A stretch of 33,218 nucleotides of DNA from Chloroflexota bacterium (GTDB lineage: Bacteria; Chloroflexota; Dehalococcoidia; UBA2247; RBG-13-53-26), in the NCBI GenBank assembly GCA_003551705.1, contig PUNJ01000185.1, positions 1-33,218 of the forward strand, given 5' to 3'. The notes under the pieces are model-generated. The model was given only the letters and a program-made list of their open reading frames with translations, searched no databases and was not told the origin of the DNA. The position numbers and the translations under genes were made by a program. Below, piece after piece: positions 13,923-21,652 of the stretch. Numbering within the stretch: position 1 is the first letter of the stretch; each line of letters opens with the position of its first letter.

Positions 13923-15248
13923 TTAGAAAAGGTCTTGCCTGACTAGGTCTGCATAGGTTTCCCGTCTACGCATGAGCTTGGCCTGGCCTTCGGAAACGAG
14001 AATGACGGCGGGCTTTAGATAAGCATTGTAATTGCTGGACATGGCCAGGCAATAAGCCCCACAAACTGGGACAGCAATTATGTCCCCGTCCTGGATGGCG
14101 GGCAGATCGATATCTCGGATTAGTATATCGCCTGACTCGCAGAATTTGCCTGCAATGGTAACTTTTTCTTCTGGGGCGCTGGCCGCTTTGTTGGCCACCA
14201 TGGCTTCGTATCGTGCATCGTACAGAGGAGGTCGAATGTTGTCCCCCATGCCGCCGTCCACAAAGACATACTTTCGAACACCCTGAATGGTCTTGTTCCC
14301 CCCGGCCCGGTATAAAGCGATACCCGCCTGTCCAATTATTGCCCTTCCCGGCTCTATAATGAGACGTGGCAGGGGCATGTCGAGTTGTGATGTAAGCTCC
14401 AATATGCTTCTGGCAATGACTTCGGCATAGGCGCTCGCCGGTGGGGCGGGCTTCTCCGCCAGATACTGCACGGCAAACCCTCCGCCAACGTCGAGTTCGT
14501 CGAGAGTAAAATCGTAGTTCCTGCTAATGCGGGAGGCAAACTCCAGCACAATCTTGATAGCTTGCTCATAGGGTTCGACTTCGAAGAGAGGCGAGCCGAG
14601 GTGGAAGTGGAGCCCGGCCAACCTCAAATTGGACGACCTTATAGCTATGGCGATTGCTTCTTCAGCCTGCCCCGTGCTTATAGGGAAACCGAATTTGCTG
14701 TCCAGCACGCCGGTAGTGGTGTGGGAATGGGTATGCGGGTCGACTTCTGGTGAAAGCCTCAAAAGGACTTGCTGGATCCGCTGTCTTTTAGCAGCCAGAT
14801 TTTGAAGGAGGCCCATTTCTCGGAAATTATCAACGACCACCCTGCCGATGGACCAGTCCAAGGCAAACTCAAGCTCATCTTGTGTCTTATTGTTACCATG
14901 GAAGAGGACCTTCTCGGGGGGGAAACCAGCGAACCTGGCTATGTTCATCTCCCCGCCGGATACGGCATCCAGCCAAAGACCCTCCTCGTGCAGGACAGTA
15001 ACCAGCGCCGGGTTTGCGTAGGCCTTGCAGGCATAGGCAACGGTAACGTCCGAATACACCCGGTTAAACTCACGAGTGTATTCACGGCACTTGTTACGCA
15101 GGGTAGTTTCGTCGAAAACGTACAGGGGAGTGCCAAAACTCTCGGCAAGTTCGATGGTATCGCAACCTGCAATAGCCAGGTGATTATGGTGGTTGATAGT
15201 TGCCGTTTCCGGAAAAACCCTTATGATCCGTTGAGATTTGTCACTCAC
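13923..15248 (-). CDS. lysA: Diaminopimelate decarboxylase
   Basis: LysA is a PLP enzyme of fold type III that makes lysine from meso-diaminopimelate. It has 441 residues. Seen: the PLP lysine Lys75 in AYACKAYANP, HGNNKT (117-122), SGGE (97-100), HFHLGSP, a glycine loop DVGGGFA, the phosphate-binding EPGRAI, and the substrate-binding CESGD near the C terminus. The start is GTG 15248; a stop codon lies directly before it in frame, so no longer version is possible. Ribosome-site signal is weak. It is downstream of acpP (33 bases) and upstream of holB (52 bases). Confidence 0.95.
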   Translation of the reverse strand: MSDKSQRIIRVFPETATINHHNHLAIAGCDTIELAESFGTPLYVFDETTLRNKCREYTREFNRVYSDVTVAYACKAYANPALVTVLHEEGLWLDAVSGGEMNIARFAGFPPEKVLFHGNNKTQDELEFALDWSIGRVVVDNFREMGLLQNLAAKRQRIQQVLLRLSPEVDPHTHSHTTTGVLDSKFGFPISTGQAEEAIAIAIRSSNLRLAGLHFHLGSPLFEVEPYEQAIKIVLEFASRISRNYDFTLDELDVGGGFAVQYLAEKPAPPASAYAEVIARSILELTSQLDMPLPRLIIEPGRAIIGQAGIALYRAGGNKTIQGVRKYVFVDGGMGDNIRPPLYDARYEAMVANKAASAPEEKVTIAGKFCESGDILIRDIDLPAIQDGDIIAVPVCGAYCLAMSSNYNAYLKPAVILVSEGQAKLMRRRETYADLVRQDLF

Positions 15249-15281
15249 TCAATGGTCCAGCAAATACGCATTCATAGTTGA

Positions 15282-15545
15282 TTATTCGTCATCAACTCCG
15301 AGATTGACTATATATTCCACCGCATCCTTCACCGTAACGATTCTTCTTGCATCCTCATCGGGGATCTCGATCTTGCGGTCTTGAGCACTGAATTCCTCTT
15401 CCAGCGCCATCATAAGCTCTACGAGGTCGAGGGAATCGGCATTGAAGTCCTCAATAAACGAAGCTGATGGAACTACTTCTTCGTCTTTTACCCCCAGTTG
15501 ATCAACGATAATCAATTTCACGCGATCGAACACAGATGCCACCAT
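15282..15545 (-). CDS. acpP: Acyl carrier protein
   Basis: This is an 87-residue acyl carrier protein, the cytosolic carrier of growing acyl chains. The phosphopantetheine serine is Ser38 in the [14 protein letters not shown] motif, and the protein is acidic throughout. ATG 15545 is chosen because AAAGGGG lies 6 bases before it; an in-frame GTG six bases upstream would overlap that site. It follows nusB by 18 bases. fabD and fabK on the same strand complete a fatty-acid synthesis group. ACPs of polyketide type are possible in principle, but the context supports fatty acids. Confidence 0.95.
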   Translation of the reverse strand: MVASVFDRVKLIIVDQLGVKDEEVVPSASFIEDFNADSLDLVELMMALEEEFSAQDRKIEIPDEDARRIVTVKDAVEYIVNLGVDDE

Positions 15546-15563
15546 AATCACCCCTTTCAGTTT

Positions 15564-15983
15564 TCACGTTTTTCTAATTTCACCGTAAACGGATCCAAGG
15601 ACGCCATTTACGAATTTCGGCGAATTTTCGCTTCCAAAAACCTTGGCCAGTTCCACGGCTTCGTTTATCGCCACTTTGGCGGGTACTACCTTGTAAACGA
15701 TCTCCGCGGTGCCCAGACGCAGAATATTCCTGTCGATGACTGCCATCTGCTCCAATGGCCAAGCCGGAGCGAACTTATGTATTAGACTATCGATCATGTC
15801 CTTGTTTTCTTGAACCATCGTAACCAATTCTCGGGCGAACTGTGTCGTCTCATGCGGGAGTGATGCGTTCTCCGCTAGCCTCTCCAAAGACTCCTTGTAG
15901 TTGTGGCCCGTACAATCCACTTCGAATAGTGTCTGCAGAGCCATGGCTCTACCTTTTCGCCGGATGGCTAAAGACGTTCTCAT
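15564..15983 (-). CDS. nusB: Transcription antitermination factor NusB
   Basis: NusB is an RNA-binding all-helical protein that works with NusE in rRNA antitermination. It has 139 residues. The N-terminal Arg-rich start (RRKGRAMALQTLFE) and the conserved C-terminal core (MAVIDRNILRLGTAE, INEAVELAKVFG, FVNGVLG) are clear. The start is ATG 15983 with only a weak GAG upstream. It is followed closely by acpP. A 125-base gap separates it from fabD, which is transcribed in the same direction. Confidence 0.95.
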   Translation of the reverse strand: MRTSLAIRRKGRAMALQTLFEVDCTGHNYKESLERLAENASLPHETTQFARELVTMVQENKDMIDSLIHKFAPAWPLEQMAVIDRNILRLGTAEIVYKVVPAKVAINEAVELAKVFGSENSPKFVNGVLGSVYGEIRKT

Positions 15984-16108
15984 TCAAGTTCTCTATTCTA
16001 CTTAAAAGGTGCGGGGAAGGATAGCCCGATATTTGCCAGTAAGTATATCATTCACTCCTGACTTAGGAAAGCTCCCGCGTAGGACCAATCTTGTCCCGCT
16101 CCAGTATT

Positions 16109-17008
16109 CTAGGCCTTTCTTCCCTCTATGCTCAAGGCGTTGCTCTCTTTGGCGATCCGTTTTATGAGTCCTGTCAGGACCTGCCCCGGCCCTATCTCAT
16201 AGAACGTGTTCACTCCCTGCTGGACCATGTATTCTACAGACTTCTGCCATTGTATGGAATTACACAGCTGGTCTATTAGTTCCTTCTTGATGGAAGCCCC
16301 GTCAGTGAGAGGTTGCGCAGTTGTATTGGCTATCAAGGGCACCAAGGGGTCTCGGAATCTCATATTCGAAATCGCCTTCGTCATTGCCTCTACTGTAGGC
16401 TGCATAAGCGGCGTATGAAATGCGCCGCTGACCGGGAGCGGGACCGCACTGCGCGCACCTTTCTGCTTGGCCATCTCCGCCGCCTTCTCAATGTCCTCGA
16501 TCCGACCGCTGACGACTACTTGTCCCGGACAATTGAAGTTCGCCACCCTGGCTCCCGTAGCCTGACAGACCTCGGCGAGTGCAGCGTCATCCAGCCCCAG
16601 GACTGCTATCATGCCGCCGGGATTTTGCAGGCCTGCCTCATGCATAAGCCTGCCCCTTTCGCTGGCTAACCAGACTGCGGAGGCAAAATCCAGGACTCCG
16701 GCGGCCACGAGGGCCGTATATTCACCCAGACTATGCCCGGCCACAAAGGCTGGCATCCGGGCATGGAATTCCGGCTTGTCCAGATAGTAGGCAACACTGA
16801 CGGTCATTATGGCAGGTTGTGCATTGCGAGTTTGACGTAATTCGTTTTCGGGGCCTTCGAAGCATATGCGGCTAAGGGGGAAACCTACAGCCTGATCGGC
16901 TTCTTCAAACAGAGCCCTGGCCCCGGGAGAGTTGTCATATAGTTCACGTCCCATGCCTACCCGCTGGGACCCCTGGCCGGGGAAGACGTAAGCAAAATTC
17001 TCACTCAT
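16109..17008 (-). CDS. fabD: Malonyl-CoA:ACP transacylase
   Basis: FabD loads malonyl groups onto ACP for fatty acid synthesis. It has 299 residues. Seen: FPGQGSQ (9-15), the catalytic serine Ser93 in GHSLGEYTAL, Arg118 in the SERGRLM segment (carboxylate binding), and catalytic His198 in GAFHTPLM. The C-terminal EIGPGQVLTGLIKR is typical. The ATG at 17008 overlaps the fabK stop by 8 bases, so translation is probably coupled. It acts with fabK and the acpP product in one pathway. Confidence 0.96.
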   Translation of the reverse strand: MSENFAYVFPGQGSQRVGMGRELYDNSPGARALFEEADQAVGFPLSRICFEGPENELRQTRNAQPAIMTVSVAYYLDKPEFHARMPAFVAGHSLGEYTALVAAGVLDFASAVWLASERGRLMHEAGLQNPGGMIAVLGLDDAALAEVCQATGARVANFNCPGQVVVSGRIEDIEKAAEMAKQKGARSAVPLPVSGAFHTPLMQPTVEAMTKAISNMRFRDPLVPLIANTTAQPLTDGASIKKELIDQLCNSIQWQKSVEYMVQQGVNTFYEIGPGQVLTGLIKRIAKESNALSIEGRKA

Positions 17009-17963
17009 TCCAACCTCGATTCCAGTCGCGGCTAAGGCGCTGAAAGATGCTTTCTGCCTCAGTGATCACTTCTCGTACAATATCTTGGGCAGGTTTTGTC
17101 TCCTTGATCAGGCCGGCGCATTGTCCGGCCATGAGGAAACCGTTCTCCAAGTCACCCTCTATTACTCCCACATACAGCTTTCCCGTGAAGAACTCCTCAA
17201 GCGAAGCGCCTCTCCTTTCAGCTTCAAGGAAGGCCTCCGTAAGCCTGTTTGCCAGGCAGCGGATGGGGCGGCCAATGGTGCGGCCGATTTCAATGGCATC
17301 CTGGCCATCGGACTGGATTATCCTTTCCTTGAAGCCCCGGTGCGCGATGCATTCTTCGGAGCAAACAAACCTGGTACCCATCTGAATGCCGGAGGCGCCG
17401 AGAGCCATGGCTGCTACAAGTCCTGACCCGCTGGCAATTCCGCCGGCCGCAATTACGGGTATACTTACAGCGGCGCTTATCTGGGGCACAAGTGTCATGG
17501 TAGTCAAACGTCCTATATGCCCCCCGGCTTCCGTGCCCTCTGCTATTACAGCATCCGCACCCAGCTTGGCAAGTTTGGCCGCCGTTTCGGGGTCTGCCAC
17601 AACAGGGACAGCATGGGACTGGCTCGACTTCAGTCCTTCCAGGTGCTCGCTTGGATCACCGCCACCCAGTGTGACGACCGGCACACCTTCTTCCTTAACG
17701 AGGTCAATCGCTTCTTTGGCAGAAGGTGAACGGAGCATTATGTTCACACCAAAAGGTCTATCGGTGAGGAGGCGAGTCAAGTCTATCTGTTCTTTGATCC
17801 ATGCAGGGGGACTGTAACCGGTCCCTAGAATGCCCAGCCCGCCAGCGTTGGAGACGGCTGCTACAAGCTCGGCATTTCCCAAGTATGCCATACCGCCCTG
17901 GAGAATCGGGTATTCGATCCCAAAAAGCTCACAGACGGCGGTTCTGATTGAGAACTGCGCCAC
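17001..17963 (-). CDS. fabK: Enoyl-ACP reductase II (FabK-type, nitronate monooxygenase family)
   Basis: This is a 320-residue FMN-binding TIM-barrel protein. The motifs are ILQGGMAYLG (20-29), the flavin/phosphate regions AGGLGILG and GGIASGSGLVAAMALGA (174-190), His149 in EGTEAGGHIG, and QMGTRF with the CSEEC that follows. FabK reduces enoyl-ACP with NAD(P)H; nitronate monooxygenases and propionate 3-nitronate oxidases share the fold. The overlap with fabD and the presence of acpP support the FabK role. The start is GTG 17963 with a short AAAAGG upstream, just after rpmF. Confidence 0.85.
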   Translation of the reverse strand: MAQFSIRTAVCELFGIEYPILQGGMAYLGNAELVAAVSNAGGLGILGTGYSPPAWIKEQIDLTRLLTDRPFGVNIMLRSPSAKEAIDLVKEEGVPVVTLGGGDPSEHLEGLKSSQSHAVPVVADPETAAKLAKLGADAVIAEGTEAGGHIGRLTTMTLVPQISAAVSIPVIAAGGIASGSGLVAAMALGASGIQMGTRFVCSEECIAHRGFKERIIQSDGQDAIEIGRTIGRPIRCLANRLTEAFLEAERRGASLEEFFTGKLYVGVIEGDLENGFLMAGQCAGLIKETKPAQDIVREVITEAESIFQRLSRDWNRGWNE

Positions 17964-17972
17964 GCCTTTTAC

Positions 17973-18167
17973 TTACTTCTTGCTCTTGGTCTTTGTCTCG
18001 ATGACTTCCATCCCCTTGTAGGTGCCGCAAGTCGGGCAGACCTGATGAGATAGTTTTACATTGTGACATCGAGGACAGGTCTGAGTCGGCACACCTTCCA
18101 GTACGTAATGGGTCCGCCTCTTACGCCCGCGCGCCTTGGACTGTCTTTTCTTGGGTTCCTGTGCCAT
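17973..18167 (-). CDS. rpmF: 50S ribosomal protein L32
   Basis: L32 is a small 64-residue ribosomal protein with a basic, Lys/Arg-rich N terminus (KKRQSKARGRKRRTH). It has a zinc ribbon of four cysteines in two CxxC pairs (CPRC and CPTC), the C+ type. It lies between the DUF177 gene (9 bases) and fabK, which is the widespread yceD-rpmF-fab arrangement. Confidence 0.97.
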   Translation of the reverse strand: MAQEPKKRQSKARGRKRRTHYVLEGVPTQTCPRCHNVKLSHQVCPTCGTYKGMEVIETKTKSKK

Positions 18168-18176
18168 CTATTCTTC

Positions 18177-18725
18177 TTACCTCAACTTTCTTGACAGGTC
18201 CTTCAGTTTAGCTATCTCGCTTTCGGGAAGGCTCCCGGAAGCTGTGGGGCATTCACAAGGCCCCTGGTTTAGATTCTTGCCACACCGCGTGCAAAGGCCC
18301 CGGCATAGTGAACTGCATAGCGGTTTCATCGGTGTGGCGAGGAGTACGTATTGCCTGAGGGCCTCACTCAGATCAAGTATGTGACGTGCATCGATCACGA
18401 AAGCGCTTGAATCATCCTCTCCAGCGGCCAGCGGTGTCCCTGCATTGATGCTCACAGTGGGGAAGAACTCTTCTTCGAAGTCGAACCGGATAGGCTGGTC
18501 AAATATGATCAGACAACGGCTGCATGCGAGACTTGCCACACCAGTGAAGTCTCCTCTAACGAGGATACCACGCTTGGTACGCAAAAGTTCGATGCTACCG
18601 TTTACATGATAGTTGACGCCTTCTTCCAGGTAACGCTCATGCTCCACTTGGAACCGGCGTATAGCCCCTGTTGATTCTTTCAGTATGCCGGCAACGTTTA
18701 TTTGTACATTCTCATTCTTAGTCAT
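18177..18725 (-). CDS. DUF177 / YceD family protein
   Basis: This is a 182-residue protein of the YceD/DUF177 family, which sits upstream of rpmF in most bacteria and has been linked to 23S rRNA levels. Seen: an SRCL site (Cys68, Cys71 in ACSRC), FEEEFFP in the middle, and a C-terminal cysteine-rich module (Cys137, 141, 145, 148, 157) with LCTRCGKNLN, typical of the family. It is probably co-transcribed with rpmF. Confidence 0.92.
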   Translation of the reverse strand: MTKNENVQINVAGILKESTGAIRRFQVEHERYLEEGVNYHVNGSIELLRTKRGILVRGDFTGVASLACSRCLIIFDQPIRFDFEEEFFPTVSINAGTPLAAGEDDSSAFVIDARHILDLSEALRQYVLLATPMKPLCSSLCRGLCTRCGKNLNQGPCECPTASGSLPESEIAKLKDLSRKLR

Positions 18726-18839
18726 TTCTGCTCACTCTCAGCAATCCGCATCTTCTTAGCTGTTCGGGTTCGATGCATTGCACCATCCGTGCTAAATGCT
18801 ATCACAGGTCCTTTAACACGTAAATAAGGTAACATGCAT

Positions 18840-19733
18840 TCAGTGGCTCGAAGAGTGCAGATTTTGGTTGATGGTCCGCAGTTTGTGCATAACTTCCTCT
18901 GTAACCTGGTCAGATATGGATGTGCCCGTAGTTACTCCTATCGAAGTCTTGTCTTTGAGCCAGGCTTCGTTAATCTCGTCTGCGGTCTCCACATGATGAG
19001 TCTCGGTACCTGTGGACATGCACATTTCAGCCAGGCATCTCGTATTGGCGCTGTTGCGCCCTCCCACGACAATCATCATATCCACTCTCCCGGCGAGTTC
19101 AACAGCCTCCAGTTGCCGCTTCCTCGTAATATTGCAGAGAGTGTTAATGACACGAATCTCTTCAATATCGGGCAAAAGGGAACGGATAACATCGCTTATG
19201 AACCCGGCGAACATATCCGGGTTCCTGGTGGTCTGGGACAATAGCCCCAAGCGGGGAGGAAGGTTGGGACCATTGGCAGATGTTTTTCCTCTACAAGCTA
19301 CAGCCTGGCTATCAATAGTAGCCATACCCCCACCTATGGCCCAGCCCAGTATGCCCTTTACCTCGGGATGATTGGGGTCTCCATAGACTACAACTCCGAA
19401 GCCAGACTCAGATAGCTCTTTGGCTGCCCTCTGCGCCTTCTGGACATTGGGACAGGTCGTATCTATCACGGTCAATCCCCTGCTTTGCAGATCCTGACGG
19501 ACTTGGGGCGGCACACCGTGCGAGGTTATAGCCACGCTTCTCCCCTTGGTCTCTTCAGGGCTCGCGACGACGATAACCCCTTTCTGCGCAAGGCTGTCCA
19601 CGACTCGCTGGTTATGCACGACGGGTCCCAAGGTCTCTACGGCTCCGTACTTGTCCACTGCTTCCTCAAGCATCTTGAGAGCCCTTCGGACCCCAAAACA
19701 GAACCCGGTTTTCCTAGCTCTTTCTATCCGCAT
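18840..19733 (-). CDS. ispH: 4-hydroxy-3-methylbut-2-enyl diphosphate reductase
   Basis: IspH carries out the last step of the MEP isoprenoid pathway (HMBPP to IPP and DMAPP) using a [4Fe-4S] cluster. It has 297 residues. The three cluster cysteines are visible: Cys12 (GFCFGV), Cys94 (DTTCPNV) and Cys200 (TLCNIT). The substrate histidines are His40 (HNQRVV), His72 (TSHGVP) and His122 (NHPEVKG). The RQLEA segment and the SxN region (GRNSANT) near the end complete the family pattern. The start ATG 19733 lies 14 bases after the plsC stop. A 114-base gap precedes the DUF177 gene. Confidence 0.97.
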   Translation of the reverse strand: MRIERARKTGFCFGVRRALKMLEEAVDKYGAVETLGPVVHNQRVVDSLAQKGVIVVASPEETKGRSVAITSHGVPPQVRQDLQSRGLTVIDTTCPNVQKAQRAAKELSESGFGVVVYGDPNHPEVKGILGWAIGGGMATIDSQAVACRGKTSANGPNLPPRLGLLSQTTRNPDMFAGFISDVIRSLLPDIEEIRVINTLCNITRKRQLEAVELAGRVDMMIVVGGRNSANTRCLAEMCMSTGTETHHVETADEINEAWLKDKTSIGVTTGTSISDQVTEEVMHKLRTINQNLHSSSH

Positions 19734-19747
19734 ACCATAATGTTAAC

Positions 19748-20449
19748 TCATTTGTTTTCGGCTTGCTGTGTCATTGACGGCAATTCAACATGCCCGGCGA
19801 CCTTCTCAGCGTACACGCCCCGGTAGTTCTCGGGCAAAAGCAGGGCCAGCCTGGTCATGATCTCTTCAGTGGCCGCCACCAGTTCCTCCCGGCCGGGTCT
19901 GCCGTAGCATCTGGCAAGTTTGAATGGTGTTCCCATGTTAATGACGACCTTGGGCCTGTGTAGAATCTTGGACTTGTCTTCGTACCTGTACCTTATTCTC
20001 TCTGTGCCACTGATACCGATGGGTATTATGTGAGCGTCATTCTGGAGGGCGACAAAGGCTGCGCCCAACCGCCCTCGCATCAGTTGCTCCGTCCGGCTCC
20101 GTGTACCCTCAGGGAAAATGCCCAGGATGACCCCCTGCTGTAACATGTCATTTGCAATGTCCAAGGCCTTTCGATCTACAGTGCCCCGTTCCACGGTGAA
20201 GCCTCCGTAGAGGTTCAGCAGGATGCGATGAAATCTCGATGTGAAATACTCCTTCTTGGCCATGAAGGCAATGCGGCGCCGAAAGCTCAGGCCCAGCAGA
20301 GGTATGTCCAGCCAGCTCAGATGATTGGACACCATTATCAAGGGACCCTCCGGCAGGTCTTTCACTTGATTCGTGACCCTCCAGTCACATATAAGGTTGA
20401 AGCAAACATGTACGAAGGGTCGCGAGGCTTGATATACGCTCAAAGCCAA
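19748..20449 (-). CDS. plsC: 1-acyl-sn-glycerol-3-phosphate acyltransferase
   Basis: PlsC makes phosphatidic acid from lysophosphatidic acid at the membrane. It has 233 residues, with the acyltransferase motifs NHLSWLD (His43, Asp48), GGFTVERG (82-89) and FPEGTRS (112-118), and IPIGISGTERI as block IV. A weak hydrophobic N-terminal stretch may sit at the membrane. The start is TTG 20449, with GGAAGG six bases upstream. This places phospholipid synthesis next to the fatty acid genes. Other lysophospholipid acyltransferases cannot be excluded. Confidence 0.9.
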   Translation of the reverse strand: MALSVYQASRPFVHVCFNLICDWRVTNQVKDLPEGPLIMVSNHLSWLDIPLLGLSFRRRIAFMAKKEYFTSRFHRILLNLYGGFTVERGTVDRKALDIANDMLQQGVILGIFPEGTRSRTEQLMRGRLGAAFVALQNDAHIIPIGISGTERIRYRYEDKSKILHRPKVVINMGTPFKLARCYGRPGREELVAATEEIMTRLALLLPENYRGVYAEKVAGHVELPSMTQQAENK

Positions 20450-20792
20450 TTACATCCTTCCTGCAACTGTCATATTTTCTCGATTAACCGTCCGGGCTAA
20501 GGGCTTCGGTGTGACGATGCCCGCATCCAGGGCCGGCCACAGCCGAGACACGGCATCCCTGCTGAGCATCCAATCACGGGCTGTCTGTTTCACTACTGAC
20601 CATCCGTCCAAAATATGCCAATACCTGATCGCAGATGCTCCAAGGATTATTCACCCTGCACTGCTCCTATTCCCTGCCCGCTGCCCGGCATGGCAATTAG
20701 CGGCGGTGCAGGCACCAGATCACTACCTCTTGAACGGCACGTGAGACGAAGTAAAGTGAGGCCCGGAGACCGGACCCCAGCACAAACTTGTT
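20450..20792. other. 343-base intergenic region between plsC and the enoyl-CoA hydratase homolog
   Basis: I find no supported gene. One hairpin near the hydratase end is listed separately. The rest shows no promoter or RNA motif that I can defend on either strand. The gap probably separates two - strand transcription units. Confidence 0.4.
20759..20777 (-). terminator. Hairpin after the enoyl-CoA hydratase homolog
   Basis: AGGCCCGG (20759-20766) and CCGGACCC (20770-20777) can pair over 8 positions, with G-U pairs, around a 3-base loop. It lies 15 bases after the gene's stop on the - strand. The run that follows has T's but no long T-tract, so termination is possible rather than certain. Confidence 0.4.
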
Positions 20793-21623
20793 TTACCGGT
20801 CCTTGAATACGGGCATCTTCCTCTCAGCGAAGGACTTGATGGCTTCCTTGTAGTCCTCCGACTGGGTACATATGGTGACGCAGGCCATCGCAAAGGCCAG
20901 TGACGTGTCCAGGTCCATCTCCAGTCCCTTATAGACCATTAGCTTGGATAATCTGAAGGCTATCGGCGATCCGGCTGCTATCTTCGCGGCCAGCTTGCCC
21001 ACTTCATCATCTATCTGCTCGGCGGGAACCAGCCTGTTGAGGAGTCCAATTCGATAAGCCTCTTCTGCGTCGCAGGTATCACCGGTGAAGATGAATTCCA
21101 AGGTCTTGGCCAGTCCGATAGTCCGAGGCATGAGCCAAGCTCCGCCGCTGTCGGGCACTACACCAGCGGTAGTGTAACCAATCGTGAACTTGGCTTTGGG
21201 CGAACCGACTCTCATGTCGCAAGCCAAGGCAATGTCCATACCAAGACCCGCCGCAAAGCCCTGTACGACTGCTACTGTAGGTTTGTCCAAGTTCTGCAGG
21301 CCCAGTATGACCTTCCTTTGCGGTTTGGGTGGTATCTTTCCTCTCTTGACCTCTTTCTCGACCTCTGGCCAGACTTTGAGGTCCTCAATGGCGATTTCGC
21401 CGGTCCTTACCTTGTCATAGTTGAAATCGCCGCCGCCACAAAAAGCCCTGCCTGCCCCCTTTATGAGCAGGACACGCACACTGTCATCCTCTGCCACATC
21501 ATCAACTGCTTGAACGAGCTCGTTGGCCATTTGCTCGTTCACAGAGTTCATAACATCAGGCCGATTCAAAGTGAGCGTTGCAATCCCATCCTTTTTCTCG
21601 AGAATTATGGTCTGAAATTCCAT
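20793..21623 (-). CDS. Enoyl-CoA hydratase/isomerase family protein (PaaG-like active site)
   Basis: This is a 276-residue crotonase-fold protein. It has the N-terminal TLTLNRPDVMNS, the oxyanion-hole segment FCGGGDF (61-67) and GFAAGLGMDIALACD (122-136). Neither of the two hydratase glutamates is kept: the Glu144 position is Asp130 and the Glu164 position is Tyr150. Instead Asp158 in VVPDSGGAWLMPR sits where PaaG-type isomerases have their acid. So an isomerase or related activity on a CoA ester is more likely than plain hydration. AAAGGAG precedes ATG 21623. The gene lies 29 bases after hisG. Confidence 0.88.
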   Translation of the reverse strand: MEFQTIILEKKDGIATLTLNRPDVMNSVNEQMANELVQAVDDVAEDDSVRVLLIKGAGRAFCGGGDFNYDKVRTGEIAIEDLKVWPEVEKEVKRGKIPPKPQRKVILGLQNLDKPTVAVVQGFAAGLGMDIALACDMRVGSPKAKFTIGYTTAGVVPDSGGAWLMPRTIGLAKTLEFIFTGDTCDAEEAYRIGLLNRLVPAEQIDDEVGKLAAKIAAGSPIAFRLSKLMVYKGLEMDLDTSLAFAMACVTICTQSEDYKEAIKSFAERKMPVFKDR

Positions 21624-21652
21624 GTGGCTCCTTTCATTTTCCGGGAGTATAT

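Noticed and set aside
14769-15281. A 170-residue + strand frame opposite lysA
   Set aside because: It is antisense to lysA, which carries all catalytic motifs on the - strand.
20511-20744. Short + strand frames in the gap after plsC
   Set aside because: No ribosome site and no protein-like pattern.
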